DNA of 51,780 nucleotides from the NCBI RefSeq assembly GCF_003612565.1, contig NZ_RAZG01000026.1:1-51780 (forward strand), read 5' to 3'. The position numbers and the translations under genes are program-made. Below the pieces are notes generated by a model that was not told the origin of the DNA, searched no databases, and saw only the letters and a list, made by a program, of their open reading frames with translations. Positions 7,346 through 15,229 of this stretch are shown piece by piece. Source of the stretch: Roseburia sp. 1XD42-69. GTDB taxonomy: Bacteria; Bacillota; Clostridia; Lachnospirales; Lachnospiraceae. How positions within the stretch are numbered: the first letter of the stretch is position 1; each line of letters begins with the position of its first letter.

Positions 7346-8766
7346 GGGAAAAAGTATTATCCTATTTGGAAGAATATAAAATGGTATCTGAGAATGACCA
7401 TGTGATTGCAGGGGTATCCGGGGGAGCGGATTCCGTGTGCCTTTTTCGGGTACTCCTTGAATTAAGGGAAAAAATGGGCTTTACCCTGTCGGTGGTCCAT
7501 GTGGAGCATGGAATCCGGGGGGAGGACAGCCTTCGGGATGGGGAATTTGTGAAAAATCTTGCCAGGGAATTTGGGGTGGAATCGGTTTTAGTTCACTGTT
7601 GTGTCCCGCAGGAGGCAGAGAAGAGGGGCATTTCTACAGAGGAGGCAGCCAGGATTCTGCGCTATGAAATTTTTGAAGGGCAGGCGGTTTTGCGGGAGCG
7701 GGAATATGGATTAAAAAGCAGCCAGGTGAAAATTGCGGTGGCCCACCACAGAGAAGATTTGGCGGAGACTATGGTGTTTCATCTCTGCAGGGGAAGCGGC
7801 ATTGACGGGCTCTGCGGTATTCCGCCGGTGCGTGGCAGGATTATCCGTCCTCTTTTGTGTGTCACCCGCCGTGAGATAGAAACATACTTAATAGGAAGAA
7901 GACAGGTTTTCTGCACCGACGATACAAACCAGGACAGGGAGTACAGCAGAAATTTTATCCGCCATGAAATTTTACCAAAGCTCTGTGAGGTAAACAAGGG
8001 AGCCCTTAAGCATATGTGGGAGTTTTCACGGGAGCTTTCAGAGGCTTCGGGATATTTAAAGGAGGAGACAAACAGGGTTTTTTCAGAATCTGTCAGGCAA
8101 GGGGAGGGGGCAGTTTTTTGTGATGTGGAAAAACTTTTCCAAAATCCTTATGTGATAGTAAAAAGAGTGCTGAAAAAGGCATTGGAGGAAGCGGCCGGGA
8201 GCAGCAAAGATATTGCCAGGGAACATGTGGAGGAACTTCTCGACCTGGCGGAGGGGGGAGTGGGGAGAAAGGCCAGCCTTCCCTATGGGATGGAAGGGGT
8301 AAAAACTTACGGGGAAATAGCAATCAGGAAGGGAAGGAAAGAATGTCCGGGGGAGGGATTGGTATTCGGGGTTTTGGAAGAAAATCTGGCAAGGGGGGAA
8401 GCCGGGGCCATAATTGCAACTCCAAAAGGGAAAATCTTCTGCCGGATACGGGAATTTTCAAAAAAAGATGCAGAAATTCCCAAAAATAAGTATACGAAAT
8501 GGCTGGATTATGATAAGATAAAAAACGTACTTTTATTTAGAACCAGAAGAAGGGGAGATTTTTTTATTCTGGATGGGAAGGGGCACAGGAAATACCTGAA
8601 AGATTATTTTATCAATGAGAAAGTGCCAAGGGAATTTAGGGATGAAATTGTGCTGGCGGCAGAGGGAAGCCATATTTTATGGGCTGTCGGATACCGCATC
8701 AGTGAGGAGTATAAGGTGACAAAAGATACAAGGGAAATATTAGAGTTACGCTTTACGGAGGAATAA
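7342..8766 (+). CDS. tilS: tRNA(Ile)-lysidine synthetase
   Basis: ATP-dependent enzyme that converts the wobble cytidine of tRNA-Ile(CAU) to lysidine, so that it reads AUA; essential in most bacteria. 474 residues with an N-terminal PP-loop ATPase (SGGADS at 26-31), the HVEHGIRGEDS and AVAHHREDLAET segments, and a C-terminal TilS domain ending near GYRISEEYKV. The start at 7342 overlaps the spoIIE stop as ATGA and has GAAAGG just upstream; an in-frame ATG 12 bp earlier is less likely. The spoIIE-tilS-hpt-ftsH order is conserved in Firmicutes. Confidence 0.95.
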   Translation: MREKVLSYLEEYKMVSENDHVIAGVSGGADSVCLFRVLLELREKMGFTLSVVHVEHGIRGEDSLRDGEFVKNLAREFGVESVLVHCCVPQEAEKRGISTEEAARILRYEIFEGQAVLREREYGLKSSQVKIAVAHHREDLAETMVFHLCRGSGIDGLCGIPPVRGRIIRPLLCVTRREIETYLIGRRQVFCTDDTNQDREYSRNFIRHEILPKLCEVNKGALKHMWEFSRELSEASGYLKEETNRVFSESVRQGEGAVFCDVEKLFQNPYVIVKRVLKKALEEAAGSSKDIAREHVEELLDLAEGGVGRKASLPYGMEGVKTYGEIAIRKGRKECPGEGLVFGVLEENLARGEAGAIIATPKGKIFCRIREFSKKDAEIPKNKYTKWLDYDKIKNVLLFRTRRRGDFFILDGKGHRKYLKDYFINEKVPREFRDEIVLAAEGSHILWAVGYRISEEYKVTKDTREILELRFTEE

Positions 8767-8769
8767 GAG

Positions 8770-9294
8770 ATGGGTGAAAGGATTCGCAAACTTTTGTCTG
8801 AGGAGGAAATTGATAAAAGAATTGCAGAGATCGCAGAGCAGATCAGCAGGGATTACGGGGAGGAACAGGTGCATTTAATCTGCGTGTTAAAAGGCGGCGT
8901 GTTTTTTACCTGTGAGCTGGCAAAACGTCTTCGTGTGCCGGTGTCACTGGATTTTATGTGCGTTTCCAGCTATGGTGTGGACACGAAATCCAGCGGAGTG
9001 GTAAAAATAGTGAAAGATTTAGATGAAGGAATTGAAGGAAAAAACGTTTTAGTGGTGGAGGATATTATTGATTCCGGCAGGACGTTAAGTTATCTGCTTC
9101 GGAATTTGAAAAATAGAAATCCCAAAAGCCTTAAGCTATGTACCCTTTTGGATAAACCGGAGCGGCGTGTGGTGGAGGTAAATGTGGATTATACTTGTTT
9201 TGAAATACCAGATGAATTTGTGGTGGGATATGGATTGGATTATGCACAAAAGTACAGGAACCTGCCCTATGTGGGCGTGGTTGAATTAGATTGA
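8770..9294 (+). CDS. hpt: Hypoxanthine phosphoribosyltransferase
   Basis: Purine-salvage enzyme that joins hypoxanthine or guanine to PRPP. 174 residues, normal size. The PRPP-binding motif VVEDIIDSGRT is at about 95-105, with the LKGG loop near residue 40 and the base-site DEFVVGYGLDY near the end. It begins 3 bp after the tilS stop, so it is in the same operon. In B. subtilis HprT and TilS interact and regulate ftsH; whether this happens here cannot be seen. Confidence 0.96.
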   Translation: MGERIRKLLSEEEIDKRIAEIAEQISRDYGEEQVHLICVLKGGVFFTCELAKRLRVPVSLDFMCVSSYGVDTKSSGVVKIVKDLDEGIEGKNVLVVEDIIDSGRTLSYLLRNLKNRNPKSLKLCTLLDKPERRVVEVNVDYTCFEIPDEFVVGYGLDYAQKYRNLPYVGVVELD

Positions 9295-9313
9295 GTAAGA
9301 AGGAGGTATCCAT

Positions 9314-11128
9314 TTGAAAAAGCAAAATTACAGGGGATTCGGCTTCTATCTGGCATTAGTGGCGATAGTGGTTATTGTGTGGCTTATGCTGGATGCCAAA
9401 CAGAATGCGGCGAATGCCTATACAATGACAGAATTTAAAGCGGCCTTATCGGCAGGCAATGTGGTTTCGGTGGAGGTGGAGCAAAACCGTGAGATTCCCA
9501 CCGGTACGCTGACCATCCGTTTGAAGGATTCGGCGGTGAAAGAACTTTTTGTTTCAGATGTAAACGAAGTACAGCAGTTATTTGAGGAGGAGGGATTCCA
9601 CAATTATTTTTTACAGGATGTGCCCCAGGAAAGCTGGCTGTTAAACCTGCTTCCTCTTTTGATCGTGCTGGCCAGCATGTTTATACTATTTATGATTATG
9701 AGCAACCAGGCGGCAGCAGGGGGCGGCGGCAGCAGAATGATGAATTTCGGAAAGAGCCGTGCAAAGCTATCCACAGACGCCAACAAAATGAATTTCGGCA
9801 ATGTGGCGGGCCTAAGGGAAGAAAAAGAAGAGCTAGAGGAACTGGTGGATTTTTTGCGGGAGCCCAGGAAATATACCAGGCTTGGGGCAAGAATCCCCAA
9901 GGGAATCCTTTTAGTAGGCCCTCCGGGAACAGGAAAGACCCTTCTTGCCAAGGCTGTGGCTGGGGAGGCAGGCGTGCCTTTCTTTAGCATTTCCGGTTCC
10001 GATTTTGTGGAGATGTTTGTAGGTGTGGGCGCTTCCCGTGTCAGGGATTTATTTGAGGAGGCAAAGAGAAACGCCCCCTGTATTGTATTTATTGACGAGA
10101 TTGACGCTGTGGCAAGACGCCGGGGAACCGGTATGGGCGGCGGTCACGACGAGAGGGAGCAGACCTTAAACCAGATGCTGGTGGAGATGGACGGCTTTGG
10201 CATAAACGAAGGGATTATAGTTATGGCGGCCACCAACCGGGTGGATATCCTTGACCCGGCCATTATGCGTCCAGGGCGTTTTGACCGGAAAATCCATGTG
10301 GGCCGGCCGGATATCGGCGGCAGAGAAGAAATTTTACAGGTGCACGCCAAGAATAAACCCCTGGGAGATGACATAGACTTAAAACAAATCGCCCAGACAA
10401 CAGCAGGGTTTACAGGTGCGGATTTAGAAAACCTTTTAAACGAGGCGGCCATTGTGGCAGCCAGGGAAAACCGGGCATATATTATGCAGAATGACATTAA
10501 AAAGTCATTTGTAAAAGTGGGAATCGGTGCGGAAAAGAAAAGCCGGATTATTACGGAAAAGGAAAAAAGGATCACCGCATTCCACGAGGCAGGCCATGCC
10601 ATACTATTTCACGTTCTGCCGGATGTGGGGCCGGTGTACTCTGTTTCCATTATCCCCACGGGAGCTGGTGCCGCAGGCTATACTATGCCTATCAATGAAA
10701 ATGACGAGATGTTTAACACAAAGGGAAAAATGCTCCAGGAAATTATTGTGGATTTAGGGGGGCGTGTGGCGGAGGAAATGATTTTTGACGACATCACTAC
10801 AGGGGCTTCCCAGGATATCAAACAGGCCACCCATCTGGCAAAAGCAATGATTACCAAATACGGCATGTCCGAAAATGTGGGGCTTATCAATTACGACAGC
10901 GACGATGATGAGGTCTTTATCGGCAGGGACTTAGCCCATACCAGGGGGTACAGCGAAACCATTGCAACCCGTATTGATGAGGAAGTGAAGCGCATTATTG
11001 ATGAGTGCTACCAGAAAGCCAAAGGGATTATAAAAGAGCATGAAAACGTGTTAAACCGCTGCGCTCAGATGTTATTGGAGAAAGAGAAGATTAACCGGGA
11101 AGAATTCGAGGCACTTTTTGAACTTTAA
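9314..11128 (+). CDS. ftsH: ATP-dependent zinc metalloprotease FtsH
   Basis: Membrane-anchored AAA+ protease for quality control of membrane and regulatory proteins. 604 residues. Spans occur at about 8-25 and 113-133, with an extracytoplasmic loop between. The AAA module has Walker A GPPGTGKT (202-209), Walker B FIDEIDA and an SRH region with RPGRFDR. The zinc site is HEAGH (424-428), with the third acidic ligand downstream near [10 protein letters not shown]. The start is a TTG, 7 bp after AGGAGG at 9301-9306; no in-frame ATG is better placed. It lacks the longer acidic tail of some FtsH proteins. Confidence 0.97.
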   Translation: MKKQNYRGFGFYLALVAIVVIVWLMLDAKQNAANAYTMTEFKAALSAGNVVSVEVEQNREIPTGTLTIRLKDSAVKELFVSDVNEVQQLFEEEGFHNYFLQDVPQESWLLNLLPLLIVLASMFILFMIMSNQAAAGGGGSRMMNFGKSRAKLSTDANKMNFGNVAGLREEKEELEELVDFLREPRKYTRLGARIPKGILLVGPPGTGKTLLAKAVAGEAGVPFFSISGSDFVEMFVGVGASRVRDLFEEAKRNAPCIVFIDEIDAVARRRGTGMGGGHDEREQTLNQMLVEMDGFGINEGIIVMAATNRVDILDPAIMRPGRFDRKIHVGRPDIGGREEILQVHAKNKPLGDDIDLKQIAQTTAGFTGADLENLLNEAAIVAARENRAYIMQNDIKKSFVKVGIGAEKKSRIITEKEKRITAFHEAGHAILFHVLPDVGPVYSVSIIPTGAGAAGYTMPINENDEMFNTKGKMLQEIIVDLGGRVAEEMIFDDITTGASQDIKQATHLAKAMITKYGMSENVGLINYDSDDDEVFIGRDLAHTRGYSETIATRIDEEVKRIIDECYQKAKGIIKEHENVLNRCAQMLLEKEKINREEFEALFEL

Positions 11129-11448
11129 ATATAAAAAAATATCGTAATCAAAAAGAGCGGTCAAAATAGGAGCGGGATTGTGCACAATTTATCTGTTTTT
11201 CTTTAAACAAAAAAATGGTACTGTAAATTACTTATAAAAAACAGTGTCAAATTTTTTGAAGTTTGTGCACACTTATCTTTGGGAAGGTGCTATTATAATA
11301 ACTGTAAAAACCCCCAATACATTATATAGTTTTTGCTATACCCCATAGTAAAAATACCTTCTCCTAAAAAAGGCAGCTTTGGCTGCCTTTTTTACTTTGT
11401 GTGAACAGGTTTTTGCTATGGCGGAATATGGAAATCAGGAGGCAGATT
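11129..11448. other. Intergenic region between ftsH and the GH13 gene
   Basis: About 320 bp without a convincing gene. It holds two copies of TTGTGCACA (11178-11186 inside the palindrome TTGTGCACAA, and 11263-11271), each followed by TTATCT within a few bases. There is a TATAAT at 11294-11299 lacking a well-placed -35, and a strong terminator at 11366-11393. The stretch from 11300 to the terminator could be a short independent RNA or just the ftsH 3' end. Confidence 0.5.
11366..11393 (+). terminator. Rho-independent terminator between ftsH and the GH13 gene
   Basis: Perfect 12-bp stem AAAAAAGGCAGC/GCTGCCTTTTTT with a TTTG loop. The A and T runs make it potentially functional on both strands. 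Confidence 0.88.
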
Positions 11449-13569
11449 ATGAAGTATCAGTCAATATATGAGTTAAACAAAGTCCAGCAGTATATTATGC
11501 AGATGCGCCCTATTCTTCGGAGGAAGGCACTGTTTTCAGACGGCACTGCAGATTACAGAAGCCCGGTGGAGCCAAAGGAGAACGAGAAAGTAACGATCCG
11601 TTTCCGTACCTTTAAAAATAACGTGGATGTGGTGTGGCTCTGCAGTGAGGGAAAAAAATATATGATGACAAAGGCCCAGAGCACGGAAACCTTTGATTAC
11701 TATGCAGTGGAAATCCAGCTGGGAACGGAGCCTTTCTGTTACTATTTTGAGGTTGTGTCCGGAGTGCTTTTGTGCAGATATGACAGGTACGGCGTGACGG
11801 AAGATGTGAGAGAACAGTATTTCTTTCGGATTGTGCCCGGATTTTCCACCCCTGAGTGGGCAAAAGGCGCTGTGATGTACCAGATTATGGTGGACCGTTT
11901 TTATAACGGGGATATGAGCAATGATGTTTTGGACCGGGAGTATTTTTATATTAAGACATTGAGCGCCAGGGTTCCTGCAGACCAGTGGGAGAAGGCACCG
12001 GAGAGTTTTGGGGTCAGGGAGTTTTACGGCGGCGATATAGAGGGTGTGTGGAAGAAACTTGACTACCTGGCGAAGCTGGGGGTGGAAGTGATTTATTTTA
12101 ACCCTATATTTGTGTCTCCTTCCAGCCATAAATACGATATCCAGGACTATGACCATATTGACCCCCATTTTGGGAAAATTATTGACGATGAGGGGGAACT
12201 TTTGACAGAGGGGGATTCGGATAACAGAAAGGCTACCCGTTTTCAGAGCAGGGTAACAAGCCAGAGGAATTTAGAGGCCAGCAATGCTTTTTTTGCAGAC
12301 TTTGTGAAGGAAGTCCACAAAAGAGGGATGAAAGTGATTTTGGACGGTGTGTTTAATCACTGTGGTTCTTTTAACTGCTGGCTGGACAGGGAAGAGATTT
12401 ATAAAGGCCAGGAAGGGTTTGCCGACGGGGCTTACATTTCCAAAGACAGCCCCTACAATTCCTATTTCAGTTTCCGGGATGAGGAAGAGCAGTACTGGCC
12501 CCACAATAAGTCCTACGAGGGCTGGTGGGGATTTGATACCCTGCCCAAATTAAACTACGAGGGCTCTAAGGAGCTGTATGACGATGTATTGCGCATTGGG
12601 AAAAAATGGGTTTCTGAGCCATACTGTGCCGATGGATGGCGTCTTGACGTGGCGGAGGATTTGGGCCACAGCAGGGAGATGAACCACAGGTTTTGGAGGG
12701 ATTTCAGGAACGCGGTAAAAGAGGCAAATCCCAATGCGGTTATCCTTGCGGAGCATTACGGAGACCCCAAAGAATGGCTTTTGGGAGACCAGTGGGATAC
12801 TATTATGAACTACGCTGCATTTATGGAGCCCCTCACCTGGTTTTTGACAGGTATGGAAAAGCACAGCGATGAATATCATCCCGAGCGAACAGGAAAGATT
12901 GGGGATTTTGAGGGGGCTATGCGCCACTTTATGGCGAGTTTTATGACATCCTCCCTCCAGTGTGCCATGAACCAGCTCTCTAACCATGACCATTCCCGTT
13001 TCCTTACCAGAACCAACCATAAAGTGGGCCGGGTAGAATCTTTAGGGGCAATGGCGGCTCAGGAAGGGGTTGACCTTCGGGTGATGCGTGAAGCTGTGGT
13101 GATTCAGATGACCTGGCCCGGCGCCCCCACCCTCTACTACGGGGATGAGGCAGGCTTATGCGGATTTACCGACCCGGATAACAGGCGGGCCTATCCCTGG
13201 GGACACGAGAATCAGGATTTAATTGATTTTCACAGGGAGTTAATTCAGATGAGAAAAAGAAATGCGGCTTTCCGCACTGGCTCTTTTCAGTTTTTAGACA
13301 GTGAGGACCAGCTTTTATGTTTCGCCAGGTTTAACCGGAAACAGCAGTTTGTGATTATTGTAAATAATGATGACAATGAGAGAAGCAAGGAGCTGTATGT
13401 GGTAGGTGCGGGCATTCCGGCCAATGGAAGGCTGCGCCAGGTGCTTGTCACCACATCCCAGGGATATTCCCTGATGCCCAAGGATTACCGGGCGGAACAC
13501 GGTAAGCTGAAAATTACGATGAAGGGAAAAACGGCAGTAATTTTGGAAAGAATTCAAGGAGGGGAATAA
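11449..13569 (+). CDS. GH13 alpha-glycosidase, neopullulanase/cyclomaltodextrinase-like
   Basis: Hydrolyses alpha-1,4 (and possibly alpha-1,6) linkages of malto-oligosaccharides, cyclodextrins or pullulan fragments; no signal peptide, so cytoplasmic. 706 residues. An N-terminal beta domain (about 1-135) precedes the (beta/alpha)8 barrel with all four GH13 regions: DGVFNHCG, GWRLDVAED with nucleophile Asp400, AEHYG with acid/base Glu435, and SNHDHSR with stabiliser Asp514. It ends in a beta-sandwich. The start at 11449 has AGGAGG at 11437-11442; an upstream in-frame GTG is rejected. The N-terminal domain plus barrel layout fits subfamily 20-type enzymes, but the exact specificity is uncertain. 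A 29-codon frame follows immediately. Confidence 0.88.
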   Translation: MKYQSIYELNKVQQYIMQMRPILRRKALFSDGTADYRSPVEPKENEKVTIRFRTFKNNVDVVWLCSEGKKYMMTKAQSTETFDYYAVEIQLGTEPFCYYFEVVSGVLLCRYDRYGVTEDVREQYFFRIVPGFSTPEWAKGAVMYQIMVDRFYNGDMSNDVLDREYFYIKTLSARVPADQWEKAPESFGVREFYGGDIEGVWKKLDYLAKLGVEVIYFNPIFVSPSSHKYDIQDYDHIDPHFGKIIDDEGELLTEGDSDNRKATRFQSRVTSQRNLEASNAFFADFVKEVHKRGMKVILDGVFNHCGSFNCWLDREEIYKGQEGFADGAYISKDSPYNSYFSFRDEEEQYWPHNKSYEGWWGFDTLPKLNYEGSKELYDDVLRIGKKWVSEPYCADGWRLDVAEDLGHSREMNHRFWRDFRNAVKEANPNAVILAEHYGDPKEWLLGDQWDTIMNYAAFMEPLTWFLTGMEKHSDEYHPERTGKIGDFEGAMRHFMASFMTSSLQCAMNQLSNHDHSRFLTRTNHKVGRVESLGAMAAQEGVDLRVMREAVVIQMTWPGAPTLYYGDEAGLCGFTDPDNRRAYPWGHENQDLIDFHRELIQMRKRNAAFRTGSFQFLDSEDQLLCFARFNRKQQFVIIVNNDDNERSKELYVVGAGIPANGRLRQVLVTTSQGYSLMPKDYRAEHGKLKITMKGKTAVILERIQGGE

Positions 13570-13570
13570 A

Positions 13571-13660
13571 ATGGGCAGCATGAGAGAAAAACTCCACACC
13601 GGGGAGCGTGACAAGGAGTATTATTTTAAGGACCGGCGAATCCAGGTGGAGCAGGGATAA
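13571..13660 (+). CDS. Putative 29-residue small protein downstream of the GH13 gene
   Basis: ATG at 13571 begins 1 bp after the GH13 stop, with a GGAGGGG site at 13558-13564. The frame encodes 29 residues, highly charged (MREKLHTGERDKEYYF core), with no hydrophobic segment. It could be a genuine small protein translated by coupling or a truncated remnant of a larger downstream gene. I do not recognise it. Confidence 0.4.
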   Translation: MGSMREKLHTGERDKEYYFKDRRIQVEQG

Positions 13661-13715
13661 GATTAAGTAAGGTTTGACAAAAGACACCAGAATCAGAACA
13701 ATTTATACCAAAATG

Positions 13716-13744
13716 TTGGAAATGGCGACGGTTTCTGTTATAAT
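13716..13744 (+). promoter_or_regulatory. Sigma-A type promoter for the Cys-rich small protein
   Basis: TTGGAA (13716-13721), 17-bp spacer, TATAAT (13739-13744), 42 bp before the start codon. Confidence 0.65.
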
Positions 13745-13786
13745 CTACAAGAGATGAAAATACGATCAACCAAAAGGAGAATAAAG

Positions 13787-13981
13787 ATGGGAAATTGTGA
13801 CAATAAAAGACCCTGCCCATGTACTTACGACTGTCCCAGGCATGGAAAATGCTGTGAGTGTGTGGCCCACCACAGGGACCATAATGAGGGCGTGCCGGGA
13901 TGCTTCTTTTCCCCGGAGGCAGAAGCCACTTATGACAGAAGTATCGAGGCTCTTTGCCGGGATAGAGGCCTGTGTAAATGA
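13787..13981 (+). CDS. Cys-rich small protein (DUF6485-like)
   Basis: 64-residue protein with ten cysteines (positions 4, 10, 12, 16, 22, 23, 25, 39, 57, 63) and a His pair, arranged as CPCTYDC and CCEC clusters, with a mid-segment GVPGCFF. This resembles the small DUF6485 proteins widespread in Clostridia, probably metal binding, with no assigned role. AAAGGAG precedes the ATG at 13787; an in-frame ATG 33 bp upstream lacks a site. It has its own promoter and is followed by the tRNA promoter. Confidence 0.75.
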   Translation: MGNCDNKRPCPCTYDCPRHGKCCECVAHHRDHNEGVPGCFFSPEAEATYDRSIEALCRDRGLCK

Positions 13982-13989
13982 AAAAAATC

Positions 13990-14018
13990 TTGCATTTTAA
14001 ACTGCACTGTGCTATAAT
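13990..14018 (+). promoter_or_regulatory. Promoter of the tRNA-Tyr/tRNA-Leu unit
   Basis: TTGCAT (13990-13995), 17-bp spacer, TATAAT (14013-14018), ending 39 bp before the 5' end of tRNA-Tyr. Confidence 0.75.
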
Positions 14019-14057
14019 CAATTTCTGTTAAGGCGTATCTTTAACGCCTTGCGAAAT

Positions 14058-14139
14058 GGGCAGATTCCCGAGTGGCCAAAGGGGACAGACTGTAAATCTG
14101 CTGCAAATTGCTTCGGTGGTTCGAATCCACCTCTGCCCA
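14058..14139 (+). tRNA. tRNA-Tyr (anticodon GUA)
   Basis: 82-nt class II tRNA. The acceptor stem GGGCAGA pairs with TCTGCCC, the anticodon GTA is at 14092-14094, there is a long variable arm, and the T arm contains GGTTCGAATCC. No CCA is encoded. It is separated from tRNA-Leu by 6 nt. Confidence 0.97.
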
Positions 14140-14145
14140 TTATAA

Positions 14146-14229
14146 GCCCGCGTGGCGGAACTGGCAGACGCGCAGGACTTAAAATCCTGTTGTGGTGACA
14201 CAGTACCGGTTCGATTCCGGTCGCGGGCA
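14146..14229 (+). tRNA. tRNA-Leu (anticodon UAA)
   Basis: 84-nt class II tRNA. The acceptor GCCCGCG pairs with CGCGGGC, the anticodon stem is CAGGA/TCCTG with anticodon TAA at 14180-14182, a variable stem follows, and the T loop is GGTTCGATTCC. No encoded CCA. A weak AT-rich terminator-like structure with a T run lies near 14294. Confidence 0.97.
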
Positions 14230-14387
14230 TATTTTAAAGATATAGTGTGATTTGACCGCTTATTTTGCATAAAATATTTGCAGAATTGGCGGTATTTTTT
14301 ATGCACACGGACACCCAAAGGAAATATGTGAGCAAATGATTTGCCGGGAGACATATATTTACGGCAAAGCGGGAAAGGAGGTATTTT

Positions 14388-15167
14388 ATGGGGAGTAAGA
14401 ATGAATGGCTGCTGTTGGAAGCGGAAGATGACATTGACGAGATCGAGCACAGGCATCCCACGGAGGAATTTTTATTTTACCAGGCAGTTTCCGGGGGGGA
14501 TGTGGAGGCGGTGAAGAAAAATTGCAGGGATGGAAGGTTCTTGGATGAGGAGGGCGTGGGAGTCCTTTCAAGAAATCCCCTGATAAATATAAAGTATCAT
14601 TTTGTGATAACAACAGCCATGGTTACCCGTCTGTGTAAACAGAGGGGAATGGAATTGGAACAGGCATACCGCATGAGCGATTTTTATATTCAGAAGCTGG
14701 ATGACATCCACACCGTGGAGGGAGTGCGGAGCCTCCATGATGAGATGGTTATAGATTTTGCGGAAAAAATGCGCAAGATTACCAGGGGGGATACCAACTC
14801 TAAGCATATCAATATGTGCAAGGAATATATTTATGCCCATATCAAAGAGCGCATCACGATAGAAGATTTAGCGGATGAGCTGGGGGTGTCTGCAAGCTAT
14901 CTGTCCCGGCTGTTCAAGAAAGAGACGGGGGATTCTGTCAGTGCCTATATCAGGGAGAAAAAGATTGAAATGGCGAAAAATCTTCTGCAGTACAGTGAAT
15001 ATTCGGTGATTGACATTGCTAACCGTCTGTCTTTTTCTTCCCAGAGCCATTTTATACAGCAGTTCCGGGAAATTGTGGGAATGACGCCGAAAAAATTTAG
15101 GGATATCAATTATATGGTTCAGTGGGATATAGAAAAAGAAATGGATACTGGGGAAGGGGATAAGTAG
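14388..15167 (+). CDS. AraC family transcriptional regulator
   Basis: 259-residue regulator. The C-terminal two-helix AraC/XylS DNA-binding domain spans about 155-250: the first HTH is ITIEDLADELGVSASYLSRLFKKE, and the second is VIDIANRLSFSSQSHFIQQFRE followed by GMTPKKFR. The N-terminal 150 residues are helical and do not look like a cupin sugar-binding domain. AGGAGG at 14375-14380 fixes the start. It lies convergent to the GH94 operon and may regulate it, but no site shows this. The 150 bp upstream contain a TTTGCCG/CGGCAAA inverted repeat (14340-14346 and 14362-14368), a possible autoregulatory site. Confidence 0.9.
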   Translation: MGSKNEWLLLEAEDDIDEIEHRHPTEEFLFYQAVSGGDVEAVKKNCRDGRFLDEEGVGVLSRNPLINIKYHFVITTAMVTRLCKQRGMELEQAYRMSDFYIQKLDDIHTVEGVRSLHDEMVIDFAEKMRKITRGDTNSKHINMCKEYIYAHIKERITIEDLADELGVSASYLSRLFKKETGDSVSAYIREKKIEMAKNLLQYSEYSVIDIANRLSFSSQSHFIQQFREIVGMTPKKFRDINYMVQWDIEKEMDTGEGDK

Positions 15168-15181
15168 CCAGGGAAAGAAGG

Positions 15182-15214
15182 AAGGCGCAGCAGAGAAAAT
15201 GCTGCGCCTTTTTT
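15182..15214. terminator. Terminator between convergent AraC and GH94 genes
   Basis: Perfect 11-bp stem AAGGCGCAGCA/TGCTGCGCCTT with a 7-nt loop and a T run on the plus strand. The flanking A run means it may also serve the minus-strand GH94 operon. Confidence 0.85.
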
Positions 15215-15229
15215 GGAAAAACTGGAATT

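Noticed and set aside
10144-10602. 152-codon minus-strand frame inside ftsH
   Set aside because: Shadow of strongly conserved FtsH coding sequence; no motif of its own.
13674-13679. TTGACA as -35 for the Cys-rich protein gene
   Set aside because: No -10 at 16-18 bp; the TTGGAA/TATAAT pair further down fits better.
14018-14461. Minus-strand proteins across the two tRNA genes
   Set aside because: These are antisense translations of tRNA-Tyr and tRNA-Leu, a well-known source of spurious annotations, and have no Shine-Dalgarno.
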